The notes beneath the pieces were generated by a model. That model had not been told where the DNA came from. It saw only the letters and a program-made list of their open reading frames with translations, and searched no databases. From assembly GCF_000368625.1 (NCBI RefSeq), contig NZ_KB849575.1, positions 1 to 64,000 of the forward strand: a stretch of DNA of 64,000 bases, in the 5' to 3' direction. This document shows, in pieces, positions 1 through 9,975 of the stretch. This DNA is from Acinetobacter schindleri CIP 107287 (GTDB lineage Bacteria > Pseudomonadota > Gammaproteobacteria > Pseudomonadales > Moraxellaceae). A program made the position numbers and the translations under genes. The first letter of the stretch is position 1; each line of letters starts with the position of its first letter.

Positions 1-1362
<1,362 letters not shown>

Positions 1363-1566
1363 ATACAACACCCAAACAGTTGTTGTGTAACGCTCAATTG
1401 ATTTCATATTGATCTAACGATCAGACGAAGCCTTGATTTAGTTAAGCTAATCGAACAAACTACTGCAACTCAGATACATCTGTTAATGCATTCTATTTGA
1501 AGAAAGCTAGGCAAACGAAGCGCAAGCAACGTAGATAAGACCATAGCGAGTAATCATACCAGTTGT
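1363..1566 (+). other. 23S-5S intergenic spacer
   Basis: This 204-base spacer separates the two rRNA genes. I see no tRNA cloverleaf and no open frame of note. It is presumably transcribed with the operon and removed during rRNA processing. Confidence 0.7.
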
Positions 1567-1681
1567 GCTGGCGACCATAGCAAGAGTGAACCACCTGATC
1601 CCTTCCCGAACTCAGAAGTGAAACCTCTTAGCGCTGATGGTAGTGTGGGGTTACCCATGTGAGAGTAAGTCATCGCCAGCT
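1567..1681 (+). rRNA. rrf: 5S ribosomal RNA
   Basis: A 115-base gene starting gctggcgaccatagc and ending catcgccagct. The two ends are complementary and form helix I. Internal conserved 5S blocks are present (cctgatcccttcccgaactc and gtgtggggttaccc). It follows the 23S gene on the same strand and precedes a strong terminator, as expected for the last gene of an rRNA operon. Confidence 0.96.
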
Positions 1682-1691
1682 CATTATTCTA

Positions 1692-1727
1692 AACACCCCC
1701 TGTCAAATGGCAGGGGGTGTTTTTTTA
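1692..1727 (+). terminator. rRNA operon terminator
   Basis: The arms acaccccctg and cagggggtgt form a GC-rich hairpin directly followed by a run of seven T. It lies ten bases after the 5S gene. Confidence 0.92.
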
Positions 1728-1832
1728 TGCGTGGGAAAAATAGGTGGGTTTAAAGTATTTGATAGGCTTGGTTTAGTTTCAGCTATCGTATATAAATTAT
1801 TAAAACTTAAAAAATTATAAAAAGGGATAAGT

Positions 1833-3449
1833 GTGTTTGATGTATTTGCACAACTTTGTGGTGGAATAGGTTTATTCCTGCTCGGCATGACCTTGATGAC
1901 CGACGGCCTGAAGGATATTGCAGGTGAATCTCTGAGACAATGGTTAGGTAGATTTACGGGTTCTCCTTTAAAAGCGATGAGCTCAGGTATTATCTTTACC
2001 TTGATTGTGCAGTCTTCAACAGCGACAACACTTGCTACTATTGGTTTTGTAAGTGCAGGAATACTAACTTTTGCTCAATCTGTTGGCGTGATTATTGGTG
2101 CAAATATTGGAACCACCAGTACTGGCTGGATGGTAGCACTGCTTGGTGTCAAATTCTCGATTGGAAAATTCGCTTTACCCTTAATTGCAGCGGGTGCATT
2201 ACTCAAGATCTTAGCTCAGGGTCGGCTGGCTTTGACTGGGCTGGTAATTGCGGGATTTGGTCTGATTTTCTTTGGAATTGAGTTATTGCAGGTGGCAATG
2301 TCTAGCCTGGCAAATCGTATAGATCTTTCTATATTTAGCACCCAAAACTTTTTCTCAAAATTATTATTAGTCTTGATTGGCTTGGTGATGACGGTCATTT
2401 TACAGTCATCTAGTGCCGCAATTACGACAACAATTACTGCATTGGCGAGCCAGATTATTCAGCTGGAACAGGCACTTTTGCTGGTTATTGGCCAAAATAT
2501 TGGAACTGTGGCTACGGCAGTCTTGGCGGCAATTGGGGCGAATAGCAATGCACAAAGAACGGCTGCAGTTCATGTGATTTTTAATCTGAGCAGTGCAACT
2601 TTTGCCTTCCTGGTCTTAATTCCACTTTTTCTCTGGTTATCCCACCAAGGTCACTTGCTGGCTTCTTGGGATTCTGTAGTAATTGTTGCAGCTTTTCATA
2701 CGGCATTTAGTTTATGTGGGGCTGTATTATTAATGCCTTTTATCGAACAGTTTAAGCATTTTCTGACTTGGCTCATTCCTACTGATGAGGACAGTTTAAT
2801 TCAGTCTCTGGATGAGTCGAGTCTTTCAGTACCCGCAGTCGCAGTTGCGAATGCTGAACATGTCATTGATCAGACAGTATGGCAACAATATGGCTGGTTT
2901 ATTGCAGCATTTAAAGATGGACAGCTGGTTGCAGCCAATCAACTCAAACAACAAGATGAACTCATTGCAAAGCTTAAACAATATTTGGCTCAAATTACCG
3001 TGTCTCAAAATACCGAAGAGCAAGCACATTTGTTGGCCTTACTCAGGAAAGTGGTCTATCTCAATGTATTCCGCAGTGATCTTGAACAATTATCCTATAG
3101 TTTGGATATCCGGACTCAGCCTGCTTTATATCAGGTTATATTGGATTTTATTGAAATTTTTGATAGTTATTGGAAGGAAGCTTCAGATTTAAAGGATTAT
3201 GATAAAACTTGCATGTTACAAAATGAACTGATTCTGCTGGAACAATGGACGAAACAACATCATGCTGAACTTCGTGAAAAGATTAATCAGTATGCTTCTA
3301 GCAATCAATTGAGTGCTGCCAGAACCTTGGAATTACTCGCAGCACATCGCTGGCTGGATCGGTTTATTTCCCATAGCCAGCGCTTTGTAAATGTATTAAG
3401 TGAAAATGAACTCAATGCTGATCAGCTAACTGACGACGCGCATGCTTGA
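1833..3449 (+). CDS. Na/Pi cotransporter family protein (NptA/YjbB type)
   Basis: A 538-residue membrane protein. The N-terminal ~310 residues hold two repeated transporter halves with the characteristic QSSTATT and QSSSAAIT motifs, as in sodium-dependent phosphate symporters. The C-terminal ~200 residues are soluble and helical, resembling the PhoU-like tail of the YjbB branch. The likely role is sodium-coupled phosphate movement across the inner membrane; in E. coli YjbB the direction is export. The start is GTG, eight or so bases after aaaaggga. The 3' end runs 38 bases into the 3' end of the convergent oxidoreductase gene. Family assignment is firm, substrate direction is not. Confidence 0.88.
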   Translation: MFDVFAQLCGGIGLFLLGMTLMTDGLKDIAGESLRQWLGRFTGSPLKAMSSGIIFTLIVQSSTATTLATIGFVSAGILTFAQSVGVIIGANIGTTSTGWMVALLGVKFSIGKFALPLIAAGALLKILAQGRLALTGLVIAGFGLIFFGIELLQVAMSSLANRIDLSIFSTQNFFSKLLLVLIGLVMTVILQSSSAAITTTITALASQIIQLEQALLLVIGQNIGTVATAVLAAIGANSNAQRTAAVHVIFNLSSATFAFLVLIPLFLWLSHQGHLLASWDSVVIVAAFHTAFSLCGAVLLMPFIEQFKHFLTWLIPTDEDSLIQSLDESSLSVPAVAVANAEHVIDQTVWQQYGWFIAAFKDGQLVAANQLKQQDELIAKLKQYLAQITVSQNTEEQAHLLALLRKVVYLNVFRSDLEQLSYSLDIRTQPALYQVILDFIEIFDSYWKEASDLKDYDKTCMLQNELILLEQWTKQHHAELREKINQYASSNQLSAARTLELLAAHRWLDRFISHSQRFVNVLSENELNADQLTDDAHA

Positions 3450-4794
3450 GTGCAGTACGTAAGCCCTCTTCTAGAGTCGGATGATAGAATGGTTTTTCTA
3501 GGATCTGATCAATTGTCACTCCTTCACCAATTAACCAGGCAAGAAGATGTGCTAGATGTTCTGCCTGTGCACAGAATAGTTCTGCACCCAAAAGTTTACG
3601 CGTAGACCTGTCTACATATATTTCAGCACCACCCATATTGGTAGCTTCCACCCGCGCTCGACCCTGTCTTTCATAAGAAATAAAACCTGTAACGAAATCA
3701 GTTTTTGCTTTTTGTAATTGCTGATAATTTTTTCCAATAATGGCCATTTCAGGCTGACTGAACACAATTGCCAAAGGGGTTAGTTTTGGAATTGCTTGTA
3801 CATCTGGATAATTTAGGCAATTTTTAACGATTTTTTTACCTGCATATGCAGCTTCATGCTGAATTGGAGCATCAGGAGCTGCATCACCAATAATAAAAAT
3901 TGGATAGTTAGCTAACTGTTTTGTAGAAAGATCAATTGGAAGATTTTTGATGTCTGTATATGAGGGATCGATTTTTTCCAGGTCGAGTTGATCAAGATTA
4001 CTGCTTCTTCCAGTTGCAGTTAATACATAGTCAACCTCTAAATTTTCTGGTTGATCATTTTGCTTAAATTTTATCTGGACTTGATCACCTTGTCGGATCA
4101 TTTCATCAGGAACAGTTTTAAATTTAATCTCAAGTTCTGAACTGAGTTGCTGTTGAGCAAGTTCCTGAAGCACCGGACTTGTAAGAGAACCGACTTTTTG
4201 ACTACGGGCAAATACAGTGGTCTTAACTCCTAAGCGTTGCATGGCTTGAACAAGCTCAATGGCAATCACTCCGCTACCAATCACTGCCAGTGACTCAGGT
4301 AGGGTAGGAAGCTCAAACACCTCATCAGAGCTAAGAAGTCGCTCACCGAGTACTTCTTTTTGTTTTGAATCGATATTTGGTCGTGAGCCTACAGCCAAAA
4401 TAAAACTTTTAGCTTGATAATATTGTCCATCTACTTCTATTGTTTGGACATCTACAAATTTGGCATGACCTGAAATTTTATGTTTTGGATTCCATTGATT
4501 GACTTCTTTAAGGGTGGCTTGAGTAAAGAAATCACGTAATTCACGAACACGTGACATGACATTGTTCGGGGTAACTTCACTATCAATATTTAAAGCTAAA
4601 TCAGGTGCATGCTGAATCAGGTGCATACGATTGGCTGAAGCAATTAAAACTTTACTTGGCATACATCCGACGCGTGCACAGGTCGTATCCCAAGGGCCAG
4701 CATTAATGATCAGAATATTATCCGTATGTTTGATTGCTTCTTTATAGGCAGTGATACCTGCAGTGCCTGCACCGATAATGATGAGGTCGTACAT
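3412..4794 (-). CDS. Dihydrolipoyl dehydrogenase-like pyridine nucleotide-disulfide oxidoreductase
   Basis: A 460-residue flavoenzyme. It has an FAD-binding GAGTAG motif at residues 8-13, a redox-active disulfide in CARVGCMPSK (about residues 40-50), a second Rossmann motif GSGVIAIE for NAD(P) (about 170), and a C-terminal dimerisation domain with the H-P-T-x-E-E signature near residue 440 that supplies the active-site histidine. It reduces or oxidises a disulfide substrate with NAD(P)H. It is not next to a 2-oxoacid dehydrogenase operon, so it is probably an additional paralogue rather than the E3 subunit of the housekeeping complexes. The substrate is unknown. Confidence 0.85.
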   Translation of the reverse strand: MYDLIIIGAGTAGITAYKEAIKHTDNILIINAGPWDTTCARVGCMPSKVLIASANRMHLIQHAPDLALNIDSEVTPNNVMSRVRELRDFFTQATLKEVNQWNPKHKISGHAKFVDVQTIEVDGQYYQAKSFILAVGSRPNIDSKQKEVLGERLLSSDEVFELPTLPESLAVIGSGVIAIELVQAMQRLGVKTTVFARSQKVGSLTSPVLQELAQQQLSSELEIKFKTVPDEMIRQGDQVQIKFKQNDQPENLEVDYVLTATGRSSNLDQLDLEKIDPSYTDIKNLPIDLSTKQLANYPIFIIGDAAPDAPIQHEAAYAGKKIVKNCLNYPDVQAIPKLTPLAIVFSQPEMAIIGKNYQQLQKAKTDFVTGFISYERQGRARVEATNMGGAEIYVDRSTRKLLGAELFCAQAEHLAHLLAWLIGEGVTIDQILEKPFYHPTLEEGLRTALKHARRQLADQH

Positions 4795-4948
4795 TAATTG
4801 CTCTTATTGAAATCAATTTATGAATATAAGCTAGCATAAAAAACATTTAGCTTACCTTTATTTACATAAATGCTTAACTATGATTACATATCGCATAATG
4901 AATAAAGATTGATAACAAACTCTATAATAGAGGGTCTTGGGGATTTAA

Positions 4949-6952
4949 ATGATTAGTAAACAATTAGGTATTAAATTATCTGCTCTTACTTTGGCACTAA
5001 TGTTAGCAGGCTGCGGGGGCGGTGGAAGTGATGGTTACTATAATAATGATGGCTCTAGTTCTGGAAATATTACTACGAACCCTAGCACAGGTGAAGAAGT
5101 AAAATCTGTTAATATTAGTACTATACAATTGATTGATCGAAATGGTAACTTGACTCAGGCAATCGCTGCAGAAGGTGTGAGCGCTCAAGTCAAAGTAACT
5201 GATCAGTCGGGTAAAGGAATTAGTGGTGCATTAGTTACATTTACAGTGACTGGTGGTGTTGTTTTAGGTAGTTCCAATGGTGCTGTTTTAACAAATACAA
5301 ATGGTGAAGCGAGTATCTCAGTTAAACCTGAAAACTTAAATACCAATGGTGCCTATCAAATTTCTGCAGTTGCAGATTTTGATGGTACCGAAGCATCAAC
5401 ACCAGCACTTAATTTCTCACTTCAAGCAACCAATATTATTTTAGTCGATTTAACGGCAGCTAGTACTCAATTAGAATCTGGTGGTTCAACAAATATCACG
5501 TTAAAAACGCAAGATGCAAATACAAAAGTCAATCAGAATAATGTCAATGTCGAATTCACTGCACCATGTGGTAAATTTGAACCTGCTACAGTTGTTTCAT
5601 CAAATCAAGGAAATGTTACGACAACTTATAAAGCGATTGGTACAGATGGAAAGCTTTGTACAGGAACACAAAAAATTTTGGCAACAGGTTTAAATATCCC
5701 AGAAGTTGGAATTGATGTCAGTATTAAGGCACTTGAAGCTAATTCACTAGTATATACATCTAATAAAGTTAATTTGGGGATTAGAAAAAGTGGCTCAGCA
5801 TCATCTGGTCAAATTGAATTTACTTTGTATGCAAATGGTGTACCTATAGCAGATCAAGATGTTTTGATTGAGAAAGTACAAGCACCAGAAGATTTATCGT
5901 TCGTATCATTTGGAAATCAAAATAACAAAACTATAAAAAGTGATTCAAATGGTAAAGTGATTGTGAATCTTTATCCAGGAGATAAACCTGGGCCTGTAGA
6001 GATAAGAGCAACTTTAGTTTCAGACAAAAATGTTTCGGCTGTATCTAAAAATGTATCTGTATCCATTGGTCGAGTAACTCAAGATGGATTAAGTTTATCA
6101 GTATCTAAAAATTCATTACAGAATGTAATTGATGGTGACACTGCAACTATTACAGCGAGAATGGTTGATCGTACACGGAACCCTGTTCCAGATGGTACAG
6201 TAATTAGCTTTGTTTCTGAGGGAGGGAAGGTTGAACCTAATTGTTCAACAGTCCAAGGAGTATGTTCTGTAACTCTAACAACACAAGAACCTCGTCCTTT
6301 AGATAATCGTGTGACTGTATTGGCTTATGTTGAGGGTGATAAAAGCTTTACAGATTTAGATGGCGATAATCTTTATACTAAAGGCGTAGATCGACTTCTT
6401 AGTAATATTGGTAGCTTTTTCCGTGACGATAACGAGGATAATCAATATAACAAAGATTATGGTATTGGTGAATTTCTTTATAATCGTGCGGTATTAGGAA
6501 ACAAAGCGACCTGTGCTCCATCTACAATTAGACAGCCGAATATCGCAGACACATGTGACGATAATTTAGATACGGTCATCCGTCAGCAATTATTATTTGC
6601 ATTTGCTGAAAATACACCAACCTTTACTAATGTAAAGGCAAGTGGAAGTTTATTGTCTTTTAATATGTATGGAAATAGCGCTCAAAGTGTGCCTATGCCA
6701 ACAGGTACCACAATAAGTGTTACGCCTGAGGATAATACAAAAGCTAATAATTTATCTTGTACTGCAGAGTTAGCAACAGGAAGTTCACCTGTCGCAAATG
6801 TCTTTGATCTTTTGACACCAAGCACTTTCAAAAATAGTAATCAAAGTTATTATGGCTATCGTCTAAAAGAATGTGCGGTAGGAGATACGTTGAAAGTTTC
6901 TGTTTCTTCGCCAGATAGTAAAGTATCAACAATTTATGTAGATTATCAATAG
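4949..6952 (+). CDS. Ig-like (Big_1-type) domain surface lipoprotein
   Basis: A 667-residue secreted lipoprotein. The N-terminus has a lipoprotein signal with lipobox LMLAGC (Cys about residue 22) followed by a Gly/Ser linker. At least four Ig-like repeats of the invasin/Big_1 kind follow, recognisable from phrases such as VTDQSGKGISGALVTF and PVPDGTVISFVSEGGKV. Two repeats contain paired cysteines that could form disulfides. The acidic DLDGDNLYTKGVD and RDDNEDNQYNKDYG segments (about residues 470-505) resemble calcium-binding loops. It probably sits on the outer membrane; adhesion is an inference from the fold. It stands alone, with its own terminator. Confidence 0.8.
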   Translation: MISKQLGIKLSALTLALMLAGCGGGGSDGYYNNDGSSSGNITTNPSTGEEVKSVNISTIQLIDRNGNLTQAIAAEGVSAQVKVTDQSGKGISGALVTFTVTGGVVLGSSNGAVLTNTNGEASISVKPENLNTNGAYQISAVADFDGTEASTPALNFSLQATNIILVDLTAASTQLESGGSTNITLKTQDANTKVNQNNVNVEFTAPCGKFEPATVVSSNQGNVTTTYKAIGTDGKLCTGTQKILATGLNIPEVGIDVSIKALEANSLVYTSNKVNLGIRKSGSASSGQIEFTLYANGVPIADQDVLIEKVQAPEDLSFVSFGNQNNKTIKSDSNGKVIVNLYPGDKPGPVEIRATLVSDKNVSAVSKNVSVSIGRVTQDGLSLSVSKNSLQNVIDGDTATITARMVDRTRNPVPDGTVISFVSEGGKVEPNCSTVQGVCSVTLTTQEPRPLDNRVTVLAYVEGDKSFTDLDGDNLYTKGVDRLLSNIGSFFRDDNEDNQYNKDYGIGEFLYNRAVLGNKATCAPSTIRQPNIADTCDDNLDTVIRQQLLFAFAENTPTFTNVKASGSLLSFNMYGNSAQSVPMPTGTTISVTPEDNTKANNLSCTAELATGSSPVANVFDLLTPSTFKNSNQSYYGYRLKECAVGDTLKVSVSSPDSKVSTIYVDYQ

Positions 6953-6971
6953 AAATTATATTTGTATAAAA

Positions 6972-6998
6972 AACAGCGCCGAAGCGCTGTTTTTTTTT
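6972..6998. terminator. Bidirectional terminator
   Basis: The perfect hairpin aaacagcgc-cgaa-gcgctgttt with a T run on the plus side and an A run before it can stop the lipoprotein gene (+) and the convergent BLH operon (-). Confidence 0.88.
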
Positions 6999-7020
6999 AT
7001 GGGAACTAAAATTTAAAAAA

Positions 7021-7125
7021 CTAAATTGATGTTCCCACACTCACACCCACAGTCGGTCGAACATTCATCGAACTACAACCAACAAAACTTAAACTTAAAC
7101 AAATGATCAGTAAAACTTTATTCAT
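7021..7125 (-). CDS. Very small lipoprotein (34 aa)
   Basis: A 34-residue frame too short for most gene callers. The predicted product starts MNKVLLIICLSLSF and continues VGCSSMN, giving a lysine, a hydrophobic stretch and a good lipobox (LSFVGC) with Cys at residue 17. Only about 18 residues would remain after processing (CSSMN then a V/G/T/S-rich tail). Its ATG overlaps the stop of the upstream gene by eight bases, which suggests translational coupling as the last gene of a three-gene operon ended by the 6972-6998 terminator. The function is unknown. The lipobox and the operon fit make it more than a chance frame. Confidence 0.6.
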   Translation of the reverse strand: MNKVLLIICLSLSFVGCSSMNVRPTVGVSVGTSI

Positions 7126-7540
7126 GAATTAATCCTTGGTCCTTCGCCTTGTAATACAAGGCGGCAGAGCGTGTACCACTACGGCAAACCATTAAAATGG
7201 GTTTAGGTAAGTCATTATAGTATTTGGAAAACTCTTCAATGTTCTGTTGTGTAATTTTTCCGCTAATCACTGGCTGATAAATTACACTGGCATGATGGCG
7301 CTCTGCGATAGTGCGAAGCTGAATAACCGATACTTCATTACCTGTTTCCTGATCTGGACGATTGACAATGACAGACTTAAAACCCTGTTTCATTAATTCT
7401 TGAAACTTAATGCTATTCATTTGTCCAGCTACACTTACTGTAGGAGTTAATGGCCGGCTTAATTCTGCAGAAAAACTGAGTGTAGCAAAGCTTAGACCGA
7501 GTCCAAGCATTGCACATTTCCAGAAGCAGGGATTAGTCAT
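7118..7540 (-). CDS. Exported BLH/TIGR01244-family phosphatase-like protein
   Basis: A 140-residue protein of the family named for the beta-lactamase hydrolase-like (BLH, DUF442) domain, related to cysteine-based protein tyrosine phosphatases and rhodaneses. The P-loop CRSGTRS lies near residues 118-124, with Cys as expected nucleophile. It differs from its upstream neighbour by a hydrophobic N-terminal signal of about 25 residues ending near FSAE, so it is probably exported to the periplasm. The start overlaps the end of the upstream paralogue by eight bases. The substrate is unknown. Members in some bacteria are fused to sulfur-metabolism domains, which hints at sulfide or persulfide chemistry but proves nothing here. 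Confidence 0.8.
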   Translation of the reverse strand: MTNPCFWKCAMLGLGLSFATLSFSAELSRPLTPTVSVAGQMNSIKFQELMKQGFKSVIVNRPDQETGNEVSVIQLRTIAERHHASVIYQPVISGKITQQNIEEFSKYYNDLPKPILMVCRSGTRSAALYYKAKDQGLIHE

Positions 7541-7868
7541 CCAATAAATCCATTTGTTTTGCGATCTGGTACAGGTTATTAGAACGGTTACCAGTACGGC
7601 AGAACATCAATAAGGGTTTTGGTAGTTCATTATAGTGATTGGCAAAAGTACGGACATCGAGTTCAGTGATCTGACCTGCAACTACAGGTTGATGCACATA
7701 ATCCAGACCTGCTGCACGAGCAGCCTCTTCAATTTGTGCACTGGTTGGCTGATCCGAACCACCTTCCATATCCGGGCGGTTATTGATAATGGATTTAAAG
7801 CCTTTCTCAACTACCTGTTCGATATGTTCTGGACCAATTTGACCTGCAAAGCCTACATTTTCACTCAT
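7533..7868 (-). CDS. Cytosolic BLH/TIGR01244-family phosphatase-like protein
   Basis: A 111-residue single-domain protein with the P-loop CRTGNRS near residues 89-95. It has no signal peptide, so it should be cytosolic. It is clearly paralogous to the next gene: both share a GFKSxIxNRPD segment, a QPVxxGxIT segment and HYNELPKP/YYNDLPKP before the catalytic loop. A GGAG ribosome site precedes the ATG. First gene of a three-gene operon with an exported paralogue and a tiny lipoprotein. Confidence 0.82.
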   Translation of the reverse strand: MSENVGFAGQIGPEHIEQVVEKGFKSIINNRPDMEGGSDQPTSAQIEEAARAAGLDYVHQPVVAGQITELDVRTFANHYNELPKPLLMFCRTGNRSNNLYQIAKQMDLLDD

Positions 7869-7992
7869 GATGTCACTCCATCATTTCATTTATAAAGATA
7901 TGCTTTATGATAGCATTAAGCTCAAAAATGAGCAGAAAGATCTGAAATTTTTATAAACGAATACAACCATAAAATAACGCAACGGAGCGCGT

Positions 7993-8889
7993 ATGCATGT
8001 ATATACAGTTGAACCACTGTATGTCAAAAGCGGTCAAGATGTCATTGCTGCCGATTTTTATCGTCCCAAGAATATACACAAACCAGCAGTCATTTTAATG
8101 GCACATGGTCTGGCTGCCTTACGTCATTTTGAACTGGTCAAATATGCCCAACGTTTTGCAGCAGCGGGTTATGCCGTCATTTTGTTTGATTATCGCTACT
8201 GGGGTGGAAGTACCGGACGACCACGAGAACTGGTTTCAATTAAAGCCCAGCTTGAAGACTGGCGAACCATGATTGCTCACGTTAAAGCACGTAAATCCGT
8301 AGATGCTAAACGTATTGTGCTCTGGGGAACGAGTTTGAGTGGCGGATATGTACTAACACTTGCCGCAGAATCCAAAGATGTACAGGCCATTATGGTCCAA
8401 GTCCCATTTGTGGATGGTGCTGAAAGTGCCAAATTGTATCCTTTACAGCAGCTGCCTAAAGCGCTGAAAATTTCCAGTCAAGATTATATGGGCTCTAAAG
8501 TCGGGATGACGCCACGAACTTTACCCGTTGTAGCCCAGAATGAACTCTGTTTCTTACCAACACCCGATAGCTACGAAGGTTATCTGTCAATTGTTCATCC
8601 AGACCATTACTGGAGTGGGGAAATACCAGCCCGGGTGTTCTTTAAACTGATCCGCTATCGACCGATTCAGGATGTGCGTAAAATTACAGTACCGGTTCTG
8701 TTTATCGCTGCGCAACAGGATAGCCTGATTCCGATTGAGTCCAGCCGTGAAACGGTAACCAATATCGCACCATTTGCCCAATATCATGAGTGGAATATGC
8801 GACATTTCGATATATATCATGGTGAATGGTTTGAAAAAGCAATTTCGACCCAATTAGAATTCTTACATCAATATATTGGAGTTCGTTAG
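7993..8889 (+). CDS. Alpha/beta hydrolase
   Basis: A 298-residue single-domain hydrolase. It shows an oxyanion-type segment AHGLAALR (residues 38-44), a nucleophile elbow WGTSLSGGY with Ser114 as likely nucleophile, a DSLIP acid region (about 245) and a late histidine in RHFDIYHG (about 275). The fold resembles the dienelactone hydrolase or X-Pro peptidase group; the substrate cannot be read from the sequence. The stop codon abuts the ATG of the thioredoxin gene with no gap, so the two are translated from one message. Confidence 0.82.
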   Translation: MHVYTVEPLYVKSGQDVIAADFYRPKNIHKPAVILMAHGLAALRHFELVKYAQRFAAAGYAVILFDYRYWGGSTGRPRELVSIKAQLEDWRTMIAHVKARKSVDAKRIVLWGTSLSGGYVLTLAAESKDVQAIMVQVPFVDGAESAKLYPLQQLPKALKISSQDYMGSKVGMTPRTLPVVAQNELCFLPTPDSYEGYLSIVHPDHYWSGEIPARVFFKLIRYRPIQDVRKITVPVLFIAAQQDSLIPIESSRETVTNIAPFAQYHEWNMRHFDIYHGEWFEKAISTQLEFLHQYIGVR

Positions 8890-9321
8890 ATGATCATTGT
8901 ATGTCCGTCATGTCAGGCCAAAAACCGTGTGCCTGAAGATAAACTCACCGAGAGTCCTGCATGTGGCCAGTGTCATCAGGGCCTGATTCCACTTGCACCG
9001 ATTGAACTCAATGAACAGAATTTTAGCCAGTTCGTGACTGGCAGCGATTTACCGATTCTGATTGACCTATGGGCAGACTGGTGTGGCCCATGCAAGATGA
9101 TGGCTCCGCATTTTGCAACAGTAGCACAGCAGTATCCAAATGTGGTATTTGCCAAAATTGATACTGAAGCGAATCCACGACTCAGCGCTGCATTTAATGT
9201 TCGTAGTATTCCAACACTGGTTTTGATGAATAAAACTGATGAAATTGCTAGAATAAGTGGTGCGCTCAGAGCACCTCAGCTGCAACAGTGGCTGGATCAG
9301 CATCTGAATGCCAAATCCTAA
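8890..9321 (+). CDS. trxC: Thioredoxin 2 (TrxC), zinc-binding
   Basis: A 143-residue thioredoxin with the N-terminal zinc ribbon of thioredoxin 2: cysteines 5 and 8 (CPSC) and 25 and 28 (CGQC). The catalytic WCGPCK has Cys65 and Cys68, and the cis-proline stretch SIPTL is near residue 117. It reduces protein disulfides in the cytosol with electrons from thioredoxin reductase, and the family is linked to oxidative stress, the zinc site acting as a redox switch. It sits directly behind the hydrolase gene and 20 bases before yciA. Confidence 0.93.
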   Translation: MIIVCPSCQAKNRVPEDKLTESPACGQCHQGLIPLAPIELNEQNFSQFVTGSDLPILIDLWADWCGPCKMMAPHFATVAQQYPNVVFAKIDTEANPRLSAAFNVRSIPTLVLMNKTDEIARISGALRAPQLQQWLDQHLNAKS

Positions 9322-9341
9322 TACCCAGGCCTGGAGTTAAC

Positions 9342-9758
9342 GTGTCAGATTCTCATGTAAAACCAGAGGGAGTTCTTTCCCTACAGACGATTGCAATGCC
9401 AGCAGATACCAACTGGAGCGGTGACGTATTCGGTGGATGGATTGTTTCACAAATGGACTTGGCCGGTGCGATCCATGCAGAACGTTTTTCCAAAGGACGT
9501 TGTGCGACAATTTCGATTAATCAGATGACTTTTCTGGTACCGGTAAAAGTCGGTGATGTGATCAGCTGCTATACCAAGATTCTGAAGGTGGGGAATACTT
9601 CGATTCAAATGCAGATCGAAGTGTGGGACAGTCACGATGATTCCCGTCCGCCTGTTCGTGTCACAGAAGGCGTGTTTACCTTCGTAGCGGTGGATGTCAA
9701 AGGCAATAAGCGTCCGATTCCAGATGAAGCAAAACAGAAGTTCCTTGACGCTCAGTAA
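9342..9758 (+). CDS. yciA: Acyl-CoA thioesterase, YciA type
   Basis: A 138-residue hotdog-fold thioesterase. Residues such as PADTNWSGDVFGGWIVSQMD contain the conserved Asn/Asp and G-G-W pattern of the YciA/acyl-CoA hydrolase group. It hydrolyses acyl-CoA in the cytosol; the E. coli homologue is broad in specificity. I place the start at GTG 9342, seven bases after ctggag, because the longer frame from 9288 would overlap trxC and adds residues that do not fit the family. Length matches E. coli YciA (about 132). Confidence 0.88.
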   Translation: MSDSHVKPEGVLSLQTIAMPADTNWSGDVFGGWIVSQMDLAGAIHAERFSKGRCATISINQMTFLVPVKVGDVISCYTKILKVGNTSIQMQIEVWDSHDDSRPPVRVTEGVFTFVAVDVKGNKRPIPDEAKQKFLDAQ

Positions 9759-9775
9759 ACGAATTGATGAATGCA

Positions 9776-9807
9776 AAAAACCAGACAATTTGTCTGGTTT
9801 TTTTATT
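9776..9807 (+). terminator. Terminator after yciA
   Basis: The hairpin ccagaca-att-tgtctgg is preceded by A6 and followed by T7, 17 bases after the yciA stop. Confidence 0.88.
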
Positions 9808-9975
9808 TTTGAAAATTTAAATTCTTAGGCAATGATTTTTATTGCTTATCCTGATTTTAAAGCTAAAAAATCAAATAGTTTTTAAGCTGAGACAAGGAAA
9901 ACAGTCATTATCTTGATAGATGATGAGGATACTTTTAAATAATCCCCAATTTATTTAGCGTATATTCTTAAAAAA

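Noticed and set aside
9288..9341. Earlier GTG start for yciA
   Set aside because: It overlaps trxC, lacks a ribosome site and adds residues foreign to the family; GTG 9342 fits better.
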